DNA of 64,000 bases, taken from assembly GCF_000710775.1 (NCBI RefSeq), contig NZ_JOJP01000001.1, positions 4,760,232 to 4,824,231 on the forward strand. Direction: 5' to 3'. The DNA comes from Endozoicomonas elysicola. GTDB taxonomy: Bacteria; Pseudomonadota; Gammaproteobacteria; Pseudomonadales; Endozoicomonadaceae. Of the stretch, positions 57,173 through 64,000 are shown piece after piece. Within the stretch, counting starts at the first letter, position 1. The number at the start of each line of letters is the position of its first letter. The translations under genes were made by a program, and so were the position numbers. Under the pieces are notes generated by a model. The model did no database searches and was not told the DNA's origin. It saw nothing but the letters and a program-made list of their open reading frames with translations.

Positions 57173-57970
57173 TTACTGGATGGCCAGCTCAGCCAATGGT
57201 TCGGGAATATCCACCTCCCATTCATCATACAACGCCTGCAGGCGGCCTTGTTTTGCTAACACTTCAATACGCGCATCAAAAATGTCCGCCAGCGGCTTAC
57301 TTACATGCCCATCGCCGTATGACATGTAGTAGTAGTCACCTGTCACAAACTCGGTGATTTCAAACTGCTCCAGCTCAATCTCTTCTTTCTCGGCAACGGC
57401 TTCGATTTCGGCCAGCTCATCCACTAAAACATCAATGTCCCCGATTTCAAGCAAAGCCATTCCTTTTTTCAGGTTAATAAACTCTTTAACCTCAAAATCA
57501 CCGTATCTTTCACCCTCTGGAATCAGGTTGTAGCCCTTTCTCATCCCAACGACTTTCCCAGTCAGGTCAGGCCACTGGTCAAAAGACTTTACTGTACCTT
57601 CCTGATAGGCAATCGCCAGGTATTCCGGCTCCAGCGGGTATTTACTGAATGTCAGGTTTTCATAATCAGAATCAAGACCTTCACCTGGCACACCATCCAC
57701 TGCACGGTACTCAGTCATCAGTTTCATGCTGCGGTTCCACGGCAGATTCTTCAGTCGAAGTTTAAATCCGAGGGGGGCATAGACTTCTTTCAGGATTTCC
57801 CAGTAGAGGCCAGAGCCATCTTTATGGGTATAACCATCCCACATGGGAGCAGCAAAGGTGAGGGTTTTACGTTTAATCGTGGCCGCTATATCTTCTGCTG
57901 AATTTGCTGCCAGAGCCAGACCACTAACTGAAAGTGACATTGCACACAGGAATGTTGTCAACCACTTCAT
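57173..57970 (-). CDS. Periplasmic solute-binding protein, family 3
   Basis: A 265-residue exported binding protein with a signal peptide (LTTFLCAMSLSVSGLALAA). TLTFAAPMWDGYTHKDGSGLYWEILKEVYAPLGFKL and GKVVGMRKGYNLIP are typical of amino-acid-type receptors (SBP_bac_3). ALLEIGDIDVLVDEL is the second-lobe crossing. No permease or ATPase gene is nearby, so it may be an orphan receptor or sensory partner. The ligand is not resolved. It precedes the C39-like gene by 30 bases on the same strand. Confidence 0.85.
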   Translation of the reverse strand: MKWLTTFLCAMSLSVSGLALAANSAEDIAATIKRKTLTFAAPMWDGYTHKDGSGLYWEILKEVYAPLGFKLRLKNLPWNRSMKLMTEYRAVDGVPGEGLDSDYENLTFSKYPLEPEYLAIAYQEGTVKSFDQWPDLTGKVVGMRKGYNLIPEGERYGDFEVKEFINLKKGMALLEIGDIDVLVDELAEIEAVAEKEEIELEQFEITEFVTGDYYYMSYGDGHVSKPLADIFDARIEVLAKQGRLQALYDEWEVDIPEPLAELAIQ

Positions 57971-58213
57971 GAGCTGTTTTCCCTTCTTTTTATGCGAAAG
58001 TACTGTAGAGGTACGGCAAAACTTGTCTGCTTAACAACACACAACACTTTCTGCTCAAGGCTGTTTTTATTAGTTATTGCAGGAGAGATGATCTACAGAT
58101 TGATCGACAAAGGCAAGGCAAAGACAGAAGAAACCGCTAAATTGGTGACCCTTTCAGCAAAAAAATCGAGTAGGATTAGTTTTTTATTTCTTATCACTTT
58201 AAACAAACAACTC

Positions 58214-58792
58214 TTACCTGGCGGGTAAAAGCAACTTATACCTCTCAGGGTTATCATCACAAACCCAAAATCCACACTCTATAAACGCAGACCCCATATT
58301 AACCAGAATAACCAGAAGAGCAGTGACAACGATTAATCTTACCCACAGAGGCTGGCATGTAAACGCAATAAACGTCTCGCTCTCAGAATATTGATTTGGG
58401 ATAAGCAGTAGCAGGCTTGTTAACAGAATTATGCTGACAAAAGAGACAAAAGCCCACGTGTAGAAGTGCATGCCAAAAAAGTCTTCCCCGTAAGGTGGTG
58501 TTCCGGGAATCACATGGAGGCTAATCTGCCTCAGGGCAACAGCCGCACCAAAAGCACCCGAAAGCAGTAATAAGCCATAGTGCCATGGCTTGGGCCCGTA
58601 TGTGACATTCAGCAACAAGGCGATCATACAGGCAGCAAAACCAACACGCTGAAGCAAACACAGTGGACACGGTAAATCATGCTTAAACAACTGGTCATAA
58701 AGTGCATATATCAGCACCGCTTCCAGAGCTAATAATCCACATGCATTCAGATAACGCAGAGACAGAGACCGATCATGGGTTTGTAGATTCAT
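58214..58792 (-). CDS. DsbB-like membrane protein with a single CPLC pair
   Basis: A four-helix inner-membrane protein of 192 residues from the ATG at 58792, which has GGAAGA ten bases upstream. An in-frame extension of 77 codons is rejected. The first periplasmic loop has the redox pair in LPCPLCLLQRVGF, matching DsbB, which reoxidises DsbA using quinone. The second loop (HVIPGTPPYGEDFFGMHFYTWAF) keeps the GxxF...W pattern of DsbB but has no Cys, whereas E. coli DsbB has a second pair there. Two Cys (ECGFWVC) lie near the C-terminus instead. It is probably an atypical DsbB or DsbI relative. Function in disulphide exchange is inferred. Confidence 0.8.
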   Translation of the reverse strand: MNLQTHDRSLSLRYLNACGLLALEAVLIYALYDQLFKHDLPCPLCLLQRVGFAACMIALLLNVTYGPKPWHYGLLLLSGAFGAAVALRQISLHVIPGTPPYGEDFFGMHFYTWAFVSFVSIILLTSLLLLIPNQYSESETFIAFTCQPLWVRLIVVTALLVILVNMGSAFIECGFWVCDDNPERYKLLLPAR

Positions 58793-59059
58793 GGTTATCG
58801 AATCTTCCAGAGCAGTTATAAAAGAATTCGTAATGCCGATGTGGCGTGAAAGTGAAACCAGTAGAGGGATAAAGAAAAAGCAATAAAATAAACACTCAGC
58901 CCAAACTTTAACGCATTTCTTAATAGAGCAATGGCTGCAGAAAAATAGAGTAGGAACAATAATGCCACCACGGGGAGTTACCTGTAAGGTGAATAAACAG
59001 CAAAGATGCTGACTGCCAATCACTCCTTGTAATCGACAACAGCATCATCAGAACCAATT

Positions 59060-59293
59060 TCAGGACTTTCCAGTACCACGCTTTTGCCTTGACGCCTCCA
59101 ACTCCGGACTATTATCCCCAAGACTCCAGTTTCCGGGCTCCTGTTCTTCTATAATCACCCAGACCGCCTGCTGAAAACGATCTTCACCACCTGCAGCGAC
59201 TTTCACTAGCAGATCAGAAATGCCATCCATCACTTCCTGCTTCTGGATTTCATTAAACAGCCCCTTGACCGTCTTCACAGAAACAAACGGCAT
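59060..59293 (-). CDS. 4-oxalocrotonate tautomerase family protein
   Basis: A 77-residue tautomerase. Starting at the ATG at 59293 the protein begins Met-Pro-Phe-Val, so Met removal exposes the catalytic Pro1. GAGG lies nine bases upstream and supports this start over two ATG codons 6 and 15 bases earlier. EVMDGISDLLVKVAAGGEDRFQQAVWVIIEEQEPGNWSLG follows the family pattern, including the VxVxIxE strand. Substrate is unknown. About 270 bases separate it from the DsbB-like gene. Confidence 0.85.
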   Translation of the reverse strand: MPFVSVKTVKGLFNEIQKQEVMDGISDLLVKVAAGGEDRFQQAVWVIIEEQEPGNWSLGDNSPELEASRQKRGTGKS

Positions 59294-59590
59294 AAGCATT
59301 AACCTCACAATACATTACGACCCTCCCAGAGTAGCTCATTTTCACCACTGTAAACCTTTGGAAAGCCCGGGAGTCTGTCGGACTTACCACTGACCTACCG
59401 GCAACTGCTCCTTGCGTTGCACTAGCGCCTGCATCCATGCAGTCGTGCGGAAAAACCGTATTTGCCCATTTTTTATACTACTTTTCGTTAAATAGAACCA
59501 CTATTCGCTTCAAATCAGCATAAAACCTGATTCAAACCGACTTTTTTCTCGCTAAGGACGGCTAAGACCGGCAGGCTCTCAGAGATACTT

Positions 59591-61042
59591 TTAATCCGTT
59601 ATCATTCGGTTTAACCAATGCGCCGAAAGCAACATACAAACAGATACAGCCAGAGAAAATAGCCCCATATCGGTAAAAAACTGGCTATAGACGGGTAGAG
59701 TATCTATCGCGGAAGAGAGGTCATCAATTTCAAGGGCGGTAAGACCGGCCACATAGCCTGCCATCACAGATGCAGCAGAGCTGGTTAAAAACCAGATCCC
59801 CATAATAAAGCCGTGAAGGCGTTCGGGAACCAGTTGAGCCACCATTGCCAGCCCCAAACCACTGATCAACAATTCACCAATAGCCTGAAAAAAGTAACTT
59901 AATACCATCCAGCCAGACGAAACCATTCCTTGCTGATTCGCACAGTATGCAGCTAGTGGCAATACCAGAAAACTGACCGAAGTAAACAGCATACCCAGAG
60001 CAAACTTGAGGGGCATACTGGGACCACCGCCATTTTGCTCAGTTCGGTTATAAATCCAGGCCATGACAGGGCTGGCAATCATAATCCAGAATGGGTTCAG
60101 TGATTGAAAAGTGACGGGATTGATTGTGATTCCCAGAATGACTGGATCAACATTATTGATGGCAAAAAAATTAAGCGAGGTGGGCATTTGCATATACATG
60201 ACAAAGAAAACTACGGCCTCCAGCATCAGAATCAATACCACTACCATTTTCCGTCGCTCAGCCCCTCCTGCCCGAATAATCTCCTTTATAAACATCAGCA
60301 GTGCACCACTGCTTACCAGGGCCAGTAAGATATTTGCCAGTAAAAGGTAATGCAAAATCCAGGCACTAACACCGCAGGCGAGAATTATACCAAGATAGAG
60401 CAGTACTCTTGTTTTCAATAGAACCGGTCTGAAGTCAGGCTCTGAGCCCAGATCCCTGACCCAGTGTCGCATAAAAAAATAGTTACTCACTGCCACCAGC
60501 AACCCGATCGCACTGGCCATAAATCCAGTACCCCAACCAAAGTATTCCGCAATATACGGGACTAAAGTCATGGATAGGAAAGAGCCGATATTGATCGACA
60601 TATAGTACAGTGTGAACGCACCATCCAGCCGGTTATCACCATCTTCATAGCATTTTGCCAGAAGACTGGAGGGGTTCGCCTTGAACAGACCATTCCCAAC
60701 AGCAATACAGCCCAGTGCAATATAAACAACCGCCTGATCATGGCCAGCCAGAGCCATCACCAGATAACCAATCATCATCACCAATGCGCCCAACACCATG
60801 GTCCGCTTGGTTCCGAACAGGTTATCGCCTACAAAGCCTCCAATAGAAACAAACCCAAACACCAGGGCACTGAAAGCACCGAAAGTAATAAAGGCATCAT
60901 CGTCTTCCATGCCCAGTTGGCGCACGAGATAGATCGACAGCAGAGCCTGAAGCCCGTAATAACCAAAGCGCTCCCACAGCTCGATAAAGAAGATCAAATA
61001 AAAGGGCTTGGGCTGTTTAAGAATATTAAACGACTGCGACAT
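59591..61042 (-). CDS. Proton-dependent oligopeptide transporter (POT/PTR family)
   Basis: An inner-membrane symporter for di- and tripeptides, 483 residues with 14 segments. The proton-coupling motif ELWERFGYYGLQALLSIYL (ExxERFxYY) is intact. FGFVSIGGFVGDNLFGTKRTMVLGA and YYMSINIGSFLSMTLVPYIAEYFGWGTGF are the PTR2 signatures. It is closest in layout to E. coli DtpA/DtpB. It complements the ABC peptide importer and secreted oligopeptidase elsewhere in the window. A promoter should lie in the 240 bp between it and the ppc end. Confidence 0.93.
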   Translation of the reverse strand: MSQSFNILKQPKPFYLIFFIELWERFGYYGLQALLSIYLVRQLGMEDDDAFITFGAFSALVFGFVSIGGFVGDNLFGTKRTMVLGALVMMIGYLVMALAGHDQAVVYIALGCIAVGNGLFKANPSSLLAKCYEDGDNRLDGAFTLYYMSINIGSFLSMTLVPYIAEYFGWGTGFMASAIGLLVAVSNYFFMRHWVRDLGSEPDFRPVLLKTRVLLYLGIILACGVSAWILHYLLLANILLALVSSGALLMFIKEIIRAGGAERRKMVVVLILMLEAVVFFVMYMQMPTSLNFFAINNVDPVILGITINPVTFQSLNPFWIMIASPVMAWIYNRTEQNGGGPSMPLKFALGMLFTSVSFLVLPLAAYCANQQGMVSSGWMVLSYFFQAIGELLISGLGLAMVAQLVPERLHGFIMGIWFLTSSAASVMAGYVAGLTALEIDDLSSAIDTLPVYSQFFTDMGLFSLAVSVCMLLSAHWLNRMITD

Positions 61043-61215
61043 ATTGGCTCCAGATCAGATTCAGGAAGCACATTTCGGTAGGGTCTGAGAATAAAAGAGG
61101 TAGATTTTGAAAAGAATCGAAATGCTTTTGGAAGGGTAAAATACATTCTCTCTGGAAACAGGAACCTGCCTAGTATAGTTCCAGACCTTTCTAAATCACC
61201 AATAACCAGGCATAA

Positions 61216-61253
61216 AAAAAGCACTCACATATTTTCATATATGAGTGCTTTTT
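61216..61253 (-). terminator. ppc terminator
   Basis: A 17 bp stem with one mismatch (AAAAAGCACTCAYATAT with its complement, loop GAAA on the minus strand) is followed by T residues. It starts about 30 bases after the ppc stop on the minus strand. Confidence 0.85.
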
Positions 61254-61281
61254 ATTTCAGCCAGATCATCTGAACAGGCTA

Positions 61282-63969
61282 CTAGCCAGTATTACGCATA
61301 CCTGCAGCAATACCTGCAATCGTAATCATCAGTGCCTTCTCCAGCTCTTCACCCACTTCAGCACCCTCTTCATGGGAACGGACCCGCTGTAAGAGTTCAG
61401 CCTGAAGGAAGTTCAGCGGATCCGTGTAAGGGTTACGCAAACCAATGGCTTCTTTATTCTGAGGGTGTGATGACATCAGCTCATCACCTTCCTTAAGATC
61501 AAGCAGCACTTCAATAGCAGACGACAACATAAGTCTTAGTCGTTCACCCAGGTAACGCAGGTTTTCCGGTACCAGCTGGTCTTCATAATATTTGGCAAGC
61601 TGGGAGTCGGTCTTCATAAAGACCATTTCCAGCATTTCCAGACGAGCTTTAAAGAAAGGCCAGTCGGTCATCATCTCTTCCAGCACATCCCGCTTGCCAT
61701 TCTGCACAGCATTTTCCAATGCTTCGCCACAGCCGAGCCAGGTAGGCAGCATCAGACGAATCTGCGTCCAGGCAAAAATCCAGGGAATCGCACGGAGACT
61801 CTCAACACCACCATTGGGCTTTCTTTTTGCTGGACGGGAGCCAAGAGGCAGTTTGCCCAGCTCCATCTCTGGTGTTACCGCACGGAAATAAGGGACAAAG
61901 TCTGGCTCTTCCCGAACAATGCCACGGTATACCTTGACCGAATCAGCGGACAGCTGATCCATGACATCCCGCCACTCCTGTTTGGGTACTGGTGGAGGTA
62001 ACAACGTCGCTTCCAGAGTTGCGCTGGCATAAAGCATCAGGCTTTGTACGGCTACCTGAGGGAAGCCAAACTTGAAGCGAATCATTTCACCCTGTTCAGT
62101 CACACGCAGGCGGTTATTGACCGAGCCAGGAGGCTGGGAAAGAATAGCCGCATGAGCAGGGCCACCACCACGGCCAATGGTACCACCACGTCCATGGAAC
62201 AGAGTCAGCCTGACGTCCGCTTCAGCACATTCTGCGGTGACCGCTTCCATCGCCCGGTACTGTGCCCATGCGGCAGCCATCCAGCCCGCATCTTTAGCAG
62301 AGTCAGAGTAGCCAATCATGACCATCTGACCACCATGGCAATAACCTCGATACCAGGGCAGAGAAAGCAGATGGCGAATACATTCAGCAGCGTTATCAAG
62401 ATCGTCCAATGTTTCAAACAAAGGTACGATTGGCATGTCGAAGTCAACGCCGCACTCTTTCAACAACAGAGCAACTGCCAGTACATCCGATGGCTGCTTT
62501 GCCATGGAGATCACATAGCAATTCAATGCCCTGGAGCCTTCGGCAGCAACCACACGACAGGTATCGATAACTTCCTGAACTTCTGGAGATGGTAACCACT
62601 TATGAGGCAACAGTGGTCTTGGATTTTGCAGTTCTTTCAGCAGAAAGCTCTGTCTTTCCAGCTCTTCCCAGTGTTCATAATCACCCAGGCCTAGTGCCTT
62701 GGTCAGCTCACTTAATGCCTGAGTATGACGACCTGACTCCTGACGGATGTCCAGTTTAATCAGGGTCAGGCCAAAGCAATAGGCTCTTCTGAGTGTATCC
62801 AGCAGAGGGCCGTCAGCAATAACACCCAGACCACAGGCATGAAGAGACTCGTAACACAGTCTTAATGGCTTGATCAGTTCTTCATTATCAAGAAGCACAC
62901 CAGCCGTTGGCGCTGAGTTAGCATCACCGGGTCTGGCAAGACCTCGTTCACACCACTGTCGCGTATGCTTCAGTTTTTCTCGCAGATCTTTAAGCAAAGA
63001 CCAGTAAGGTTCCCGGGAATCCCCAACAAGCGCTCGCAGTTCATCACTGCAGTCGTTCATGGAGAGCTCACTGATCAACGGTTTAAGGTCTCTCAGGAAC
63101 AAGTCCGCGGCCATCCAGCGGCTGAGTAGCAATACTTCACGAGTCACTACCGAGGTAACAAATGGATTGCCATCCCGGTCTCCCCCCATCCAGGAAGAAA
63201 AGTGAACAGGTACTGCATCGATAGCTAATTTGTGTCCGGTAAACGCCTGAAGCCGCTCATCTATTTTACGGACAAACTGAGGCACTGCATTCCACAGAGA
63301 GTGCTCGATAGTGGCAAAGCCACCTTTTGCCTCATCAACCGGTGTTGGTCGTTTACTGCGGAATTCATAGGTATGCCACGCCTGAGTGATCAGCTGGCGA
63401 ATACGTTCTTCAACATGTTGTTTTTCATTATCGCTAAGCGACTGGTTTTCCAGATCGTTCAGGCACTGGAATACCTGTTCATATTTTTGGATTAATGTAC
63501 GACGGGTTACTTCGGTTGGATGGGCAGTGAGCACTACCTCAATGTCCAGCTCAGAGGCTTTCTCTGCAATCTGCTGATCAGTAAAGCCTTTTTGCTTCAG
63601 AGCTTTGAGTAACTCTCTGAAGTGATCAGGAACACAGTAACTGGTTTCACAGTCTCTGGATACCAGGTGAAACTGCTCTGCGATATTTGTGAGATTCAGG
63701 AAGTGGCTGAAAGACCGTACTACGGGTACCAGCTCATCATCGGGCAAGCTGTGCAACAGATCCAATAACGCCTGCTGCTCAGCTTTCTGGTTACCTCCGT
63801 CGTCGTCCAACTCATCACTGCGGGCAGCTTTGGACAGTTGTCGAATGGCTTCAATTTTATTGAAGAAGGTTTCTCCCTTGTGGTCTCTAATGACATCTCC
63901 CAACAAGGTACCCAGCATATTCACATTTCGACGCAGCGACGACGGGTTCTCTGACGGCTTTTCTGACAT
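61282..63969 (-). CDS. ppc: Phosphoenolpyruvate carboxylase
   Basis: Ppc carboxylates PEP to oxaloacetate to refill the TCA cycle. The 895 residues (883 in E. coli) start MSEKPSENPSSLRRNVNMLG. Catalytic His150 is in VLTAHPTEVTRRTL. MIGYSDSAKDAGWMAAAW and LFHGRGGTIGRGGGPAH are the other active-site motifs, and the protein ends AAGMRNTG, the usual C-terminal NTG. The gene is complete: 31 bases remain to the window edge. Confidence 0.97.
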   Translation of the reverse strand: MSEKPSENPSSLRRNVNMLGTLLGDVIRDHKGETFFNKIEAIRQLSKAARSDELDDDGGNQKAEQQALLDLLHSLPDDELVPVVRSFSHFLNLTNIAEQFHLVSRDCETSYCVPDHFRELLKALKQKGFTDQQIAEKASELDIEVVLTAHPTEVTRRTLIQKYEQVFQCLNDLENQSLSDNEKQHVEERIRQLITQAWHTYEFRSKRPTPVDEAKGGFATIEHSLWNAVPQFVRKIDERLQAFTGHKLAIDAVPVHFSSWMGGDRDGNPFVTSVVTREVLLLSRWMAADLFLRDLKPLISELSMNDCSDELRALVGDSREPYWSLLKDLREKLKHTRQWCERGLARPGDANSAPTAGVLLDNEELIKPLRLCYESLHACGLGVIADGPLLDTLRRAYCFGLTLIKLDIRQESGRHTQALSELTKALGLGDYEHWEELERQSFLLKELQNPRPLLPHKWLPSPEVQEVIDTCRVVAAEGSRALNCYVISMAKQPSDVLAVALLLKECGVDFDMPIVPLFETLDDLDNAAECIRHLLSLPWYRGYCHGGQMVMIGYSDSAKDAGWMAAAWAQYRAMEAVTAECAEADVRLTLFHGRGGTIGRGGGPAHAAILSQPPGSVNNRLRVTEQGEMIRFKFGFPQVAVQSLMLYASATLEATLLPPPVPKQEWRDVMDQLSADSVKVYRGIVREEPDFVPYFRAVTPEMELGKLPLGSRPAKRKPNGGVESLRAIPWIFAWTQIRLMLPTWLGCGEALENAVQNGKRDVLEEMMTDWPFFKARLEMLEMVFMKTDSQLAKYYEDQLVPENLRYLGERLRLMLSSAIEVLLDLKEGDELMSSHPQNKEAIGLRNPYTDPLNFLQAELLQRVRSHEEGAEVGEELEKALMITIAGIAAGMRNTG

Positions 63970-64000
63970 AGCTATTTGCCTTTCGATGTTATTCCGGCTC

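Noticed and set aside
57992-58213. Open frame in the gap after the family 3 binding-protein gene
   Set aside because: 78 codons, no ribosome site or homology, and it runs into the DsbB-like gene end.
59340-59460. GC-richer stretch with AGTC/GACT and GCAAC/GTTGC pairings, considered as another repeat copy
   Set aside because: No convincing alignment with elements A, B or C; pairings are short.

Overview
The window reads as a stretch of chromosome from a marine, probably host-associated gammaproteobacterium. The gene repertoire (rnfABCDGE, plsB, rsmJ, ppc, tsaB, adk, a Pseudomonas PA3286-type KAS III, puuB and potF) and the protein sequences fit Oceanospirillales, most likely an Endozoicomonas-like organism. 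That assignment is inference from protein character and gene content. No rRNA, tRNA, CRISPR array, prophage or intact insertion sequence was seen.

Layout. 1-4.2 kb: the end of a ybaK-type deacylase gene, an AT-rich island with one unrecognised His-rich membrane protein gene, then DUF2288 and arfB. 4.2-11.4 kb: a peptide ABC importer with a fused double ATPase, a binding protein and two permeases, followed by the isoaspartyl dipeptidase gene iadA and by ygbA. Two inverted copies of a roughly 165 bp palindromic element sit inside and after this block. 11.6-13.6 kb: a DadA-like flavoprotein and an SDR oxidoreductase. 14.1-20.5 kb: the complete Rnf electron-transport operon, with an unusually repetitive RnfC tail and a run of ten C inside rnfG.

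20.5-33.7 kb is a mixed block lying between rnfE and nth, genes that are adjacent in E. coli. It holds a TonB receptor with a YfiR-like partner, a TetR regulator, a molybdopterin oxidoreductase with a secreted propeller protein, an orphan trpB, two envelope proteins, a diguanylate cyclase with a His-rich periplasmic sensor, and a LysE exporter. 33.8-38.3 kb: nth, a GH84 glycosidase, dapE and a nucleoside hydrolase. 38.4-39.6 kb: an AT-rich gene whose product has kinase-like motifs and could be a host-directed effector. 39.8-64 kb is mostly core: plsB, a secreted prolyl oligopeptidase, rsmJ, convergent potF and puuB, an acetyltransferase, an AraC regulator, an NCS2 nucleobase transporter, a hemerythrin, uppP, tsaB, adk, a KAS III, a C39-like protein, a binding protein, a DsbB-like protein, a tautomerase, a POT peptide transporter and ppc.

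Recurring theme. Peptide and amine scavenging stands out: the isoaspartyl-peptide importer with its peptidase, the secreted prolyl oligopeptidase, the POT transporter, putrescine binding and oxidation, and D-amino-acid oxidation. This suits life on a protein-rich host. Rnf supplies low-potential electrons and c-di-GMP signalling is represented. The least explained parts are the transporter-iadA unit, the kinase-like gene, the His-rich membrane protein, the oxidoreductase-propeller pair and the dispersed palindromic elements.
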